Assembly (NCBI GenBank): GCA_017441605.1
Contig: JAFRXD010000052.1
Coordinates: forward strand, 1-64,000
Length of the DNA: 64,000 nt
Source of the DNA: Thermoguttaceae bacterium
GTDB taxonomy: Bacteria; Planctomycetota; Planctomycetia; Pirellulales; Thermoguttaceae
Direction of reading: 5' to 3'
Shown here in pieces: positions 35,507-43,652 of this stretch. A program made the translations under genes and the position numbers. The notes under the pieces are model-generated. The model had not been told where the DNA came from. It made no database searches and saw only the letters and a list, made by a program, of their open reading frames with translations. The first letter of the stretch is position 1. Each line of letters begins with the position of its first letter.

Positions 35507-35818
35507 CTAGTCGTAGTTAACGTCCGGGTACTCGCCCATAACGTCCGCGGTCTTTGACCGCTGATCCGCCCAACCTCTCGGGCGCGTGTTGAACGAGCGA
35601 GGCCCCACGTTGGCGTCGACGTAAGGATCGCCGCCCTCGGGATAGTTGTAAGCGCGCATCTCCCGCTCTTTTTGAGTCGGCGGCATCAGCGTAGGAAACC
35701 AGAACCGCTCGTTCTTCGGGCTCTCGTTCAACGTCTTGCAACTCGGAAAGGAAACTAAAAGAGCCGTCGCCAATAGGAGAAGTCCGACGCTCCTTCGTCT
35801 CGAAACCTTGAAATTCAT
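35507..35818 (-). CDS. Small lipoprotein, unknown function
   Basis: A 103-residue protein from ATG 35818, with AAGGA upstream. The signal peptide 'NFKVSRRRSVGLLLLATALLVSF' leads to lipobox 'SFPSC' (Cys near residue 27). The mature part is hydrophilic and aromatic-rich: 'NERFWFPTLMPPTQKEREMRAYNYPEGGDPYVDANVGPRS'. No family is recognised. It lies upstream of the GspG-like gene in the same direction, 288 bases away, but the terminator between them argues against co-transcription. Confidence 0.72.
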   Translation of the reverse strand: MNFKVSRRRSVGLLLLATALLVSFPSCKTLNESPKNERFWFPTLMPPTQKEREMRAYNYPEGGDPYVDANVGPRSFNTRPRGWADQRSKTADVMGEYPDVNYD

Positions 35819-36071
35819 ATTCTTACCGTCCTTGTTAAGAAGCGCCAAAAGCGCCTCGATAGCGCGCGCGAACCGTCGAGAACCGCCCGAGCCCGATTTC
35901 GCGCTTTCCCTTTAATCGGCTATTTCCCGCGCGCAATAGAACGTTTACAACTCTATTCTTTTTTTAAGCCAAAAACAAGAGCGATAATAACGAAAGTCGC
36001 GATCGCGACGGTAGAGAATCGTATTTTGGCAATAGAAAACCAGACCCATAAAGACCGGGTTCGTTTGCTAA

Positions 36072-36146
36072 TGCGGGCGAGAGGACTCGATCCCCGCGGG
36101 ATTAGCTCCCTTCGGGCCCTCAACCGCCTATTCCGCCGCGAATCGA
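36072..36146 (-). pseudogene. Decayed tandem copy of tRNA-Leu(GAG)
   Basis: The 3' half (acceptor 3' strand, T-arm position, variable arm, anticodon TTGAGGG) aligns with the intact tRNA-Leu 130 bases away. The D-arm segment is deleted by about 11 bases, the T-stem is mutated, and the 5' acceptor strand no longer pairs with the 3' strand. The 20-base flank beyond the 3' end is also duplicated (36051 on, matching 36181 on). The rest of the 35.82-36.20 kb gap shows nothing else. Confidence 0.75.
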
Positions 36147-36162
36147 TGGCAAACCGGGCAAT

Positions 36163-36190
36163 AAAAAAACCCGGCCTGTAAAGACCGGGC
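36163..36190 (-). terminator. Terminator of tRNA-Leu
   Basis: On the minus strand CCCGG-tctttacagg-CCGGG is followed by TTTTTTT, 12 bases after the tRNA 3' end. Confidence 0.75.
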
Positions 36191-36201
36191 TCGTTTGCTA
36201 A

Positions 36202-36286
36202 TGCGGGCGAGAGGACTCGAACCTCCACGGGATTAACTCCCATCAGGCCCTCAACCTGACGCGTCTGCCAATTCCGCCACGCCCGC
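36202..36286 (-). tRNA. tRNA-Leu, anticodon GAG
   Basis: An 85-base cloverleaf. The acceptor GCGGGCG pairs with CGCCCGC, with discriminator A. The D-arm contains AATTGGCAGAC. The anticodon stem TCAGG/CCTGA encloses TTGAGGG, giving GAG. The long variable arm (TGGGAGTTAATCCCGT) is that of a class II tRNA, and the T-arm is GGAGG-TTCGAGT-CCTCT. The 3' CCA is not encoded. It reads CTC and CTT codons; CTC is the dominant Leu codon in many genes here. Confidence 0.95.
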
Positions 36287-36478
36287 AGGCGCAAATAACG
36301 CGCAAAGTATAACCGAACCCCGCGATTCGTCAAGAGGCGTTTATAAAAAAAATCCGACTTGGCGCTCTCGCTCAAAAAAACGAATCGCTTGACGCCCAAT
36401 TTTCTTTTGTCACAATAAAACGAAAGCGCGGAACGCGCGCGTCGCAAATAGTTTCGTCGAAAAAAGGAGACGTCTCGC

Positions 36479-37411
36479 ATGAGTCCCAAAATCGGATGGA
36501 TAGGAACGGGGGTAATCGGAGGCGCCTGCGCGACGAGGCTACTAAACGCCGGATTCTCCGTTTTCGCCCACAACAGGAGTCCTCAAAAACTCGATCCCCT
36601 CGCCGCGCTCGGGGCGACCGTTTGCGAAACTCCGGCGCAAGTCGCCCAAAACGCCGACGTCGTCTTCTCGACCGTCGGATTTCCCGCCGACGTCCGCGAG
36701 ATCTTCTTTGGCGAGCAAGGCGTCTTGTCCGCGTGGAAATCGAACCCCAAAGACACCGAGGGAAAACCGAGAATCTACGTCGACTCCACGACAAGCTCCC
36801 CGACCCTTGCGAGCGAAATCTACGACGCCGCGAAAACCGCCGGGTTCCTCGCCCTCGACGCGCCGGTCTCAGGCGGAGACGTCGGGGCGCGAAACGGAAC
36901 CCTCGCCATTATGGTCGGCGGCGACCGCGAGGCGTTCGAGCGCGTCGAGCCGATCTTTGCCCATCTGGGAACGAACGTTCGCCTCGTCGGCGCGTCGGGC
37001 GCGGGACAACGCGTCAAAATGGCGAATCAAATCCTGATCGCCGGAACGATGATCGGCGTTTGCGAATCCCTTCTCTACGCGCGACAAGCCGGGCTGGATC
37101 TCAACTTGACGATGGAATTGGTCTCGAAAGGCGCCGCCGGGAGCTGGTCCCTTTCCAACTATGGTCCGCGCGTTTTAAAGGGCGACTACGAGCCCGGCTT
37201 TTACGTAGAGCATTTCGTTAAAGATATGGGAATCGCGCTGGAAGACTCGCGGCGCATGAACCTCTCCCTCCCGGGGCTCGCGCTCGTCGAACAGCTCTAC
37301 GTCGCCCTAAAAGCCCAAGGCGGCGCGCGAAAGGGAACCCAAGCGCTGATCCAAGCGCTCGCGACTCTCTCCAACGTCGACGCCTTTAAAGACGGACGAC
37401 CGGAAAAATAA
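36479..37411 (+). CDS. 3-hydroxyisobutyrate dehydrogenase-family NAD(P)-dependent oxidoreductase
   Basis: A 310-residue protein with AAAAGGAGA before its ATG. The nucleotide-binding motif is 'IGWIGTGVIGGACATRLL' (5-22), the substrate-binding block 'DAPVSGGDVGARNGTLAIMVGG' (about 126-147), and the catalytic Lys lies in 'GQRVKMANQI' (about 180). The C-terminal all-helical domain includes 'FVEHFVKDMGIALEDS'-like sequence. The family covers 3-hydroxyisobutyrate, tartronate-semialdehyde and related beta-hydroxyacid dehydrogenases; the exact substrate cannot be decided. Next is pgsA, 48 bases downstream, without obvious functional link. Confidence 0.9.
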   Translation: MSPKIGWIGTGVIGGACATRLLNAGFSVFAHNRSPQKLDPLAALGATVCETPAQVAQNADVVFSTVGFPADVREIFFGEQGVLSAWKSNPKDTEGKPRIYVDSTTSSPTLASEIYDAAKTAGFLALDAPVSGGDVGARNGTLAIMVGGDREAFERVEPIFAHLGTNVRLVGASGAGQRVKMANQILIAGTMIGVCESLLYARQAGLDLNLTMELVSKGAAGSWSLSNYGPRVLKGDYEPGFYVEHFVKDMGIALEDSRRMNLSLPGLALVEQLYVALKAQGGARKGTQALIQALATLSNVDAFKDGRPEK

Positions 37412-37459
37412 CCCGGTCGCCATTTACCGACGACAACCAACTCGCGAGAGGAACTCGAT

Positions 37460-38119
37460 ATGTCCGAAAGTCCGCAACCCCAAGAACCTAAACTCTGGAA
37501 CGTTCCCAACGTTCTCACCATGGCGCGAATCGTTCTCGCCGTCGTTATGTTCGCCATTTTGCCGTTCGGCGAAAACGCTCGGAGCGTCTACGTCGCTTCT
37601 CTCATTCTATTCGTCGTCGCCGCGGTTACCGATTTCGTCGACGGTTGGTGGGCGAGAAAATTTAATCAGAAAACGCAATTTGGGCGAATTATGGATCCGT
37701 TCGCGGACAAAGCCCTCGTTTGCGGAACTTTTATCTATTTCGCCGCGATTCCCCAACTTCACAACTTATTTCCCAATTGCGGTTCCGCCTGTCCTTTGAG
37801 CAAAATCCCCGTCGGAGTCGCGACCTGGATCGTCGTCGCGATTATTCTCCGCGAAATGTTCGTTACGATGCTTCGCTCGATGGTCGAATCGAGCGGCGGC
37901 GATTTCTCGGCGAAATGGGTCGGAAAATGGAAGACGGCTTTGCAATGCGTCGATTTGCCCCTAGGATTCGTTATTCTGATCCTCGGGGTCGATCGCTCCC
38001 CTTGCTGGTTAAAAACCGCCTTCGTCGTTTTGCTCTACGCGGTTCTCTATCTAACCCTGTACTCCGGATGGATTTATATCCGAGCCGCGATAAAAATGGG
38101 CTCGAAAAAACCGCAATAG
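37460..38119 (+). CDS. pgsA: CDP-alcohol phosphatidyltransferase, probably phosphatidylglycerophosphate synthase
   Basis: A 219-residue membrane enzyme. It carries the CDP-alcohol phosphotransferase signature D-G-x2-A-R-x8-G-x3-D-x3-D ('VDGWWARKFNQKTQFGRIMD', then 'PFAD'), with the first Asp near residue 60, and 'NVPNVLTMARIVLAVVMFAILP' at the N-terminus, the PgsA style. Four to six membrane spans are visible. It transfers phosphatidyl from CDP-diacylglycerol to glycerol 3-phosphate, the first step to phosphatidylglycerol and cardiolipin. GAGAGGAAC precedes the ATG. A cysteine-containing loop ('LFPNCGSACPLSKIPVG') is an insertion relative to short homologues. Other CDP-alcohol transferases cannot be fully excluded. 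Confidence 0.88.
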   Translation: MSESPQPQEPKLWNVPNVLTMARIVLAVVMFAILPFGENARSVYVASLILFVVAAVTDFVDGWWARKFNQKTQFGRIMDPFADKALVCGTFIYFAAIPQLHNLFPNCGSACPLSKIPVGVATWIVVAIILREMFVTMLRSMVESSGGDFSAKWVGKWKTALQCVDLPLGFVILILGVDRSPCWLKTAFVVLLYAVLYLTLYSGWIYIRAAIKMGSKKPQ

Positions 38120-38188
38120 TCCCCTTTGTCCCGCGCGCTCGAAACCGAGCGCGCGAAATCGCCCCTATTACCAAACGGCCCGATCGCA

Positions 38189-39262
38189 ATGTTACGCGGC
38201 GACTTATTAACGGACGCGACGCTCTTCGCGATCTCGTCGTTCAAATTAATCCCCGTCGTCGCGGGGTTCCTTTATCTCGTTTGCGGATTGGCGTCGGGCC
38301 CCTTCGCGTTTAAAATTTTCCGTCGGGACTATGTTCCCGCGAACGCTCGCAACGTCCCTTGGGGACTCGACGTAGCCCTAATCGTTTTTCTTATCTTCTC
38401 GTTCGTCTCCCCCGTCGTCGTCGTCGCGACGGCGAGCGCGATTAAAGGCGAACTCCCCAAAACGACCTCGTCCCCCGTCGTCGAAAGCGAAGAGGAACAA
38501 ACCCAAGAAGTCTCCAACGTTAGCGAGAACGCGACCGACCAAGAGGAACCGGAGCTCGCGAAAGACGAGCGCGACATGTCCACGCTCCACCCCGTCGCGA
38601 GAATGCTTCTCCGCGCGAAAGACTCGCCGCGTTTCCCGCTCGTTCTCGCGCTCTTCCTTTTCGGAGTGATCGTCGTCGCGCCGGTAACCGAGGAACTGGT
38701 CTTTCGCGTCGTCGCGCAAGGGGCCTGCGAGCGCTTTGCGAGCGAGAAATTCGGCGCGACAACCGGTCTCGTCCCCGCCCTCGCGGCGATCGTTCCCCCC
38801 GCTCTAATTTTCGCTCTATTGCACTTCGCGCCCGCCGAGGATCTCAACGCCCCCGCCTCCGCGCAAAAGCTTGTCGAATCGTCGATTGCGAACGTCTCGG
38901 GCAATTTGCTCTCGCTCTGCCTAATTCTCGCGATCCTACGGTTCGTTTGCCGCGGGGATAAAGCAAAGTCGCCCGACGAAGACGTCCCCTCGACGAGGGA
39001 CGGAAGTCCCCTCGCTCGATTCGCGCTCGAATTCTATCGCGGCGCGGTCCTGTTTTTGTTCGCCGCGCCGATTATCTTCCCTGTTAAATCGGTTCTGCAA
39101 AAGATCTTCCCAATGATCGTCGTCGACCCGATCCCCATTTTTATCTTCGCGCTGTGCGAGGGCGTCGTCTATCATAAAACGAGAAGCTACCCGACCGTTC
39201 TAGGAATGCACGTCGCCCTCAATTCGGTCAGTTTCCTCGCCCTTTGCTCTTTGCTCGCATAA
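38189..39262 (+). CDS. CPBP family intramembrane glutamic protease (CAAX-protease-like)
   Basis: A 357-residue integral membrane protein. ATG at 38189 was chosen over an upstream TTG; neither has a clear ribosome site. Motif 1 is 'VTEELVFRVVA' (Glu168-Glu169-x3-Arg173), motif 2 'LIFALLHFAP' with His, and motif 4 near the C-terminus 'GMHVALNSVSFLA' (His-x3-Asn). An acidic cytoplasmic loop of about 45 residues lies between spans 2 and 3 ('SEEEQTQEVSNVSENATDQEEPEL'). CPBP proteases cut prenylated or other membrane peptides, for instance in bacteriocin self-immunity; the substrate is unknown. The last 84 bases of the gene and the 19 that follow are repeated twice more downstream. Confidence 0.85.
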   Translation: MLRGDLLTDATLFAISSFKLIPVVAGFLYLVCGLASGPFAFKIFRRDYVPANARNVPWGLDVALIVFLIFSFVSPVVVVATASAIKGELPKTTSSPVVESEEEQTQEVSNVSENATDQEEPELAKDERDMSTLHPVARMLLRAKDSPRFPLVLALFLFGVIVVAPVTEELVFRVVAQGACERFASEKFGATTGLVPALAAIVPPALIFALLHFAPAEDLNAPASAQKLVESSIANVSGNLLSLCLILAILRFVCRGDKAKSPDEDVPSTRDGSPLARFALEFYRGAVLFLFAAPIIFPVKSVLQKIFPMIVVDPIPIFIFALCEGVVYHKTRSYPTVLGMHVALNSVSFLALCSLLA

Positions 39263-39472
39263 TGTCGCGGCGCAATTTGGAACGAGAAGCTATCCGACCG
39301 TTCTAGGAGCGCGCGTCGCACTCAATTCGGTCGGTTTCCTCGCCCTTTGCTCTTTGCTCGCATAATGTCGCGGCGCAAATTGGAACGAGAAGCTATCCGA
39401 CCGTTCTAGGAGCGCGCGTCGCACTCAATTCGGTCGGTTTCCTCGCCCTTTGCTCTTTGCTCGCGTAAAGCG
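39179..39472 (+). repeat. Three tandem copies of a 103-bp unit spanning the 3' end of the CPBP gene
   Basis: Units begin at 39179, 39282 and 39385 with 'acgagaagcta'. The first contains the true C-terminus and stop codon of the protease. Units 2 and 3 are nearly identical to each other and share changes absent from unit 1 (for example agcgcgcgtcgcactc against aatgcacgtcgccctc). The third is truncated near 39472. Confidence 0.92.
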
Positions 39473-39538
39473 AAACGCCGCCCTCGTTTCGCTTGAAACA
39501 AGGGCGGCGCTCGAACGATCGCGGTTCAAGAGCGCGAA

Positions 39539-41596
39539 TTAGAAAATCGCGTCGACTAGAGCCTGTTGCGGAACGAACTGAATCTCGTCGGAGAACGAGT
39601 GCTCGCGTCCGAGACAAGGCTGAACGTTCACGTTAAAAGCGCGACCGGAAGCGTTGACGAACCCGGTTCCCATAATCGGCGCGACGCCTTGAGCCTTCGT
39701 TCCGATCGAATCGGCGACGAACGGGTAAAACCGAAGCGCTCCGTCGGCGGGGTTATAAACGTTCAGGACGTAAGAGGGCAATTTCGATCCGCGAGCATAG
39801 CGCCCGTAGTCAAACGCCCCGTAATCGCAACCGGCGCTCGCGAGTATTAACGAAATGCGACCCGAGCGACTCGAGTTCGCGTATCCGTTCGGAGAACAAG
39901 CGAGGGTTTGTAACGCCGAACCGACGACGCGAGCTCCAAAGCTGAACCCCAAAAAGGAGACGTTGTTGTCGTTCGAAATACCGCCGATGAAATTGGCGAG
40001 GTATCGCCCCTCGTTTTCGGCGATTTGTTCCTTCATCACCGCGTCGACGCGAAGTCGAGCCCCGGTTCGCTCCGAAGCCCATTTCCACACGACGATTCGA
40101 TAAGCCCGATTCGTTCCGGTCGCCAATCGCGCGCGAGCGATCGAAGCGGCGAGAACGAAAGAATCGTTCGCGGCGGTCGCGATATCGGTTTGGAAACCGT
40201 GGGCCCACACGACCGTCGGGCGCTCGGGAGAATTGCCGCTATAAAACTCGGAAACGTCCGCGACGCGCCACGCGCCGTTTTCGAGGACTTGGCAAAAGAA
40301 CCCCGATCCGTTCGCCATGACGATCCAAATCTGATCCTCGAGCGCGGGCGCTTCTTCGGAAGGCTCGTCGACGACGTCTTCGGATTCGACGACCGCTTTA
40401 GGATCCGCGTCCCCGGGCGTCTTGGGTTCCTCGGAGGTCTGGTAAATCGCGATCGGCTCGTCGGAGATCTGAGTTTCGACCTCTCGCGGCGCGACGACCG
40501 GTTCGTCCGAAACCGCCTCTTCGGTCGATTCCGCTTCCGCTACCGATTCTTCGACGACCGGCGCGTCCGAAATCGTCTCTTCGATCGCGTCCGCTTCCGC
40601 CGCCGGTTCTTCGACCGATTCGACGAAAGCGACTTCCTCGACGTCGAGGGCCTCCACGACGATCTCTTCAAGTTCTTCGACGATCGCGTCTTCCGAAATC
40701 TCGGCTTCGCCCCCGACCGGCTCCGCCGTCCATTCCGACTCGACCGGCTCGGGCGCGCTCAAAACTAATTCCGAATCCTCCGCTTCGAGCGCGATCTCTT
40801 CTTCTGAACTCTCGTCTTCGGCGTCGACGAGCGCGTCCGCGACGTCTTGAACGAGTTCGTCGGTCTCTTCCGACAACGCGTCGGCGATCGATTCACCGAG
40901 GACCGCGTCCGCGATCGGCTCGTCCGCGGGCTCCTCGACAATCGGTTCGTCCGTCGCGACCGGATCGTCGTCAAAAGCGTCGCCAAGTTCTATCGCGTCC
41001 TCAACTTCCTCGTCGAGGGTCTCGTCCTCGAAAACGTCCGTTAGTTCAACCGCGTCCTCGACTTCCTCGACGACGGTTTCATCGTCAAAGACGTCGCTCA
41101 ACTCTATCGCGTCGTCGACTCCTTCGTCGACCGACTCGTCGTCGAAAACGTCGGTCAATTCCACCGCGTCCTCGACTTCCTCGGCGTCGCTCTCGTCGTC
41201 AAAAACGTCCGACAATTCTATCGCGTCGCTTTCCGAAGAGTCCGTCGACGTCTCGAGAACGGCGTCTTCGAATTCCAATTCGACGAACTCGCCGTCCGTC
41301 GCGTTTTCTTCCTCGTCGTTTTCAATCGCGTTGCTTTCGACCTCGACGTTGTCCGAGAATTCTAACTTTCCGAACAAATTGTCGAACGTCCCGGCAATCG
41401 CTTCCGCGCTCTCTTCAACCGCCGCCAGACTCTCTTCGGCGGAGTCCGCGACAATATCCTCGACGACCGACCACTCGGCCGAAGGCGCGTTTTCCTCGGT
41501 CGCCGAAACGCAACCAAGGGTCGTCGCGACTATCGCCGCCGGAATGCCAAGCGCCAGCGCCGCGACAAAGGCAATTTTCAATGAAGTCCGTCCCAT
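39539..41596 (-). CDS. Lipoprotein with acidic 19-residue repeats and a C-terminal alpha/beta-hydrolase domain
   Basis: A 685-residue protein from ATG 41596 (AGAGG upstream). The signal peptide ends in lipobox 'TTLGC', with lipidation near residue 29. Residues 30-430 are Glu/Asp/Val/Ala-rich and include five 19-residue repeats of the form A-[IV]-E-L-[ST]-D-V-F-D-D-E (about 125-219). From about 435 a hydrolase fold appears: 'PTVVWAHGFQTDIATAA' (oxyanion region), nucleophile elbow 'FLGFSFGARVVG' with Ser552, a possible acid in 'NPADG' (Asp near 617) and His near 666 in 'GREHSF'. The layout resembles lipase-like DUF900-type hydrolases displayed on a long acidic stalk. Substrate unknown. Confidence 0.8.
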   Translation of the reverse strand: MGRTSLKIAFVAALALGIPAAIVATTLGCVSATEENAPSAEWSVVEDIVADSAEESLAAVEESAEAIAGTFDNLFGKLEFSDNVEVESNAIENDEEENATDGEFVELEFEDAVLETSTDSSESDAIELSDVFDDESDAEEVEDAVELTDVFDDESVDEGVDDAIELSDVFDDETVVEEVEDAVELTDVFEDETLDEEVEDAIELGDAFDDDPVATDEPIVEEPADEPIADAVLGESIADALSEETDELVQDVADALVDAEDESSEEEIALEAEDSELVLSAPEPVESEWTAEPVGGEAEISEDAIVEELEEIVVEALDVEEVAFVESVEEPAAEADAIEETISDAPVVEESVAEAESTEEAVSDEPVVAPREVETQISDEPIAIYQTSEEPKTPGDADPKAVVESEDVVDEPSEEAPALEDQIWIVMANGSGFFCQVLENGAWRVADVSEFYSGNSPERPTVVWAHGFQTDIATAANDSFVLAASIARARLATGTNRAYRIVVWKWASERTGARLRVDAVMKEQIAENEGRYLANFIGGISNDNNVSFLGFSFGARVVGSALQTLACSPNGYANSSRSGRISLILASAGCDYGAFDYGRYARGSKLPSYVLNVYNPADGALRFYPFVADSIGTKAQGVAPIMGTGFVNASGRAFNVNVQPCLGREHSFSDEIQFVPQQALVDAIF
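40940..41224 (-). repeat. Five acidic 19-residue (57-bp) tandem repeats
   Basis: Units run AIELSDVFDDE..., AVELTDVFDDE..., AIELSDVFDDE..., AVELTDVFEDE..., AIELGDAFDDD.... The first and third, and the second and fourth, share Ile/Ser versus Val/Thr, so the ancestral unit may have been 38 residues. Confidence 0.85.
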
Positions 41597-42200
41597 AATA
41601 TCAACCTCTACTTGCGATCGTTCTTTCCGACGTTTCGTTCTCTTTGACGGTTTAGGTAAACTCGACAAAATAGAGAATACAACGTCGCGTTATTTAACGG
41701 TCAACAGAGGCGACTAAATAAAACTAAAAAGATAGTCAAATTCAAAAAACAAACAAAACTTTGTTTATAAAACCAATTATTCTGATTAAACCGATTTTCT
41801 TAATCGCGTTTAATAAGCAACAAAACTCCGCCGCAAAACCGCGATCAAAGGTCGGTTATTTAAACTTTTAGTTTTATTTCAATTTTTACCATAAAAATAG
41901 GAGTAAAAGTAAATCGGAGAGCGACGGCGAACAGACATAAAATGGGAAAAATAATCGATAGGGTTGTGTGAAAAGGGCGGATTCTCGAACCGAAAAAATC
42001 CGACAAAGACAAAGAGAGACGAGAATTATTGTTTGAAAGATTCGCGTCTCGCGTTACTATTTAAAGTAGTCGCGCGGCGTCGCGTCGACTCCAAAAGTCG
42101 CAAAAACAATTTCGATTCGCCGCATTGATTTAGGCCCGCGCGCTTGTTTCGAAGCGCGCAAAACCTTAATGCCCGACCAATGTCGGCAAGAATGTTCGCA
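41597..42200 (+). other. Gene-free AT-rich spacer between divergent lipoprotein genes
   Basis: No frame with a credible start was found. It holds the leaders of the two divergent lipoprotein genes; a weak candidate promoter for the rightward gene is TTGAAA (42033-42038), 16 bases, TACTAT (42055-42060). Nothing else was recognised. Confidence 0.4.
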
Positions 42201-42566
42201 ATGAAAAAGATTATTACGCTCGCTTTACTCGCGGCGCTCGCTTCGCCCTGTTTCGTCGGTTGCAAGAGCTGCCTTAGCGGAACGAATTGTTTCACTCGCA
42301 CCGGTTCGAGAATTCCTCTAACCTCCTCTTCCTCCGATTACGCCGACTCCGACTCCGCGCTCGCTTCGAACGCCGCTTCGCCTCGCGTCGTCAACGCCGC
42401 CGGTTCCGGAGAGGTCGTTATGATGAACACCACGAGCGCGTATTCTCAATGCGCCCCGTGCGCGCCCACGGCGTGCAATCCGTGCGATCCTTGCACTCCT
42501 TGCGATTCCGCCAACGGCGGCGCGTCGAACTCCGGTTATCCGGCCGGTTCCTACGCGGGACTGTAG
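42201..42566 (+). CDS. Cys-rich small lipoprotein
   Basis: A 121-residue protein. ATG at 42201 starts a tidy signal peptide ('MKKIITLALLAALASPCFVGC') with lipobox 'CFVGC', Cys near residue 21; a start three codons upstream is also possible. Two further Cys follow closely ('KSCLSGTNCF'). After a Ser/Ala linker comes 'QCAPCAPTACNPCDPCTPCD', seven Cys spaced by two to four residues, then a Gly/Ser-rich end. The Cys-x2-Cys ladder suggests metal binding or disulphide cross-linking at the cell surface; no family was recognised. A long hairpin terminator follows. Confidence 0.72.
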   Translation: MKKIITLALLAALASPCFVGCKSCLSGTNCFTRTGSRIPLTSSSSDYADSDSALASNAASPRVVNAAGSGEVVMMNTTSAYSQCAPCAPTACNPCDPCTPCDSANGGASNSGYPAGSYAGL

Positions 42567-42590
42567 TTCTCTCTTTTACCAAAACAAACC

Positions 42591-42640
42591 AAACGCCGAC
42601 TCGGTTCGATAACAAAACGAACGCGAGACGGCGTTTTTTT
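42591..42640 (+). terminator. Rho-independent terminator
   Basis: AAACGCCG-a-CTCG-g-TTCG pairs with CGAA-cg-CGAG-ac-GGCGTTT, followed by a T run, downstream of the Cys-rich lipoprotein gene. Confidence 0.8.
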
Positions 42641-42821
42641 ATACCCATTGTTTAAATTTATTAAATAAATCAAGTTTACTGTTTTTTACTAAAAAAACGC
42701 TCCGGCCGGTCGATAGAGTTAATTAGGCGCGGCGCAGCTCGTCGCGTCCCTTTTCCACTTGTCGTTTATAGATGAACAGTTTTTTCGCGTCCGCGGATTT
42801 GGGCGCGGGAACGAGTTGCTT

Positions 42822-43583
42822 ATGTTAACGTCTTGCGCGCTCGACGTCGAGAGTTCTCGACGCGAAACGCGAGAGTCGCGGTTTGTCGATCTAGGAATTC
42901 CCCAATGGGAAACTTCTTGGAATCGCCCCTCGCTCTCCGGTCGATTTTTTGAAACCTTTCTCGCGCGACCGCGAGGAAGCGCTTGTCCGTTTTCTTTTAT
43001 TCTCAAGGCGCTCCGCGAAGAATATCGCGGGACGGAATTGGGATTCGCCCTGATCGAGCGGGAGCGCGCGGTCGGGTCGCTCGACTGCCGTCGTCTTCTG
43101 CCGATCGTCGATATTGGACGTTCAAAAACGCGATCTTCGCGCGCCTTGGCTCGAGATTTCCTAGTCTTTCCGAGATTTCAAGGTAGAACGCTGGCGTCGA
43201 TCTTAAAAAGTCGAAAGCGTCCCACACTTTGCTTTGTCGAAGGTTTGAAAAGACGATGCCGCGAAATCGCCGAGGCCGCGCGCAGTTGCGGTTGGACGTT
43301 CGACAAGCTCTCGGCGAGTCAAATTCTAGTCGCCAACGACGCGATAACCGCGACCGATCCAAACGACGTCAACGCGATTCTTATCGACTACTCCTCGCTC
43401 TTTCGATTCGGCGAGCCAAGTCTCCTAACGAGCGCGTTCGATCCCGATCGCGATTTTAGCCCAACGTTCGACTCGAGATTCAAACTCGCCCCGGACGCGA
43501 TTACTCGACGCGACCTCGACTCGACGTCCGCCGAGCGCGCGATTCAAAGACTCTTAAAACAAGTCGTCGCGAAACTCCGATAA
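42822..43583 (+). CDS. Hypothetical protein, possible degenerate kinase-like fold
   Basis: A 253-residue protein from ATG 42822; a TTG at 42759 would add 21 residues but has no ribosome site. No signal peptide. Segments in order are 'GLALIERERAVGS'-like strands, 'LVFPRFQGRTLASIL' (about 125), 'GLKRRCREIAEAARSCGWTFDKLSASQILVAND' and 'AILIDYSSLFRFG'. The order of a 'G-x-T-L' hinge, a catalytic-loop-like 'DKLSASQILV' and a 'LIDYS' after it recalls protein-kinase-like folds ('D-x-x-x-x-N-I-L' and 'I-D-F-G'), but the catalytic residues do not match, so an active kinase is unlikely. It has its own terminator. Function unknown. Confidence 0.6.
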   Translation: MLTSCALDVESSRRETRESRFVDLGIPQWETSWNRPSLSGRFFETFLARPRGSACPFSFILKALREEYRGTELGFALIERERAVGSLDCRRLLPIVDIGRSKTRSSRALARDFLVFPRFQGRTLASILKSRKRPTLCFVEGLKRRCREIAEAARSCGWTFDKLSASQILVANDAITATDPNDVNAILIDYSSLFRFGEPSLLTSAFDPDRDFSPTFDSRFKLAPDAITRRDLDSTSAERAIQRLLKQVVAKLR

Positions 43584-43615
43584 AAAAAGGCGATCCGTTG
43601 CGATCGCCTTTTTTG
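43581..43615 (+). terminator. Rho-independent terminator
   Basis: AAAAAAGGCGATC-cgttgc-GATCGCCTTTTTTG, starting within the stop codon of the hypothetical gene. The symmetry makes it bidirectional with the converging DUF1844 gene. Confidence 0.85.
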
Positions 43616-43652
43616 TTTTCCAATCGTCCGTCATTTCGGCTCAAACTCTAAA

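Noticed and set aside
36479..37411. Beta-hydroxyacid dehydrogenase considered as the missing lactaldehyde reductase of the microcompartment pathway
   Set aside because: The family acts on beta-hydroxyacids, it is 12 kb from the operon, and it has no encapsulation-like helix.
39179..39472. Three direct repeats considered as CRISPR or insertion-sequence ends
   Set aside because: The units abut without spacers and derive from the 3' end of the adjacent gene, so simple tandem duplication explains them.
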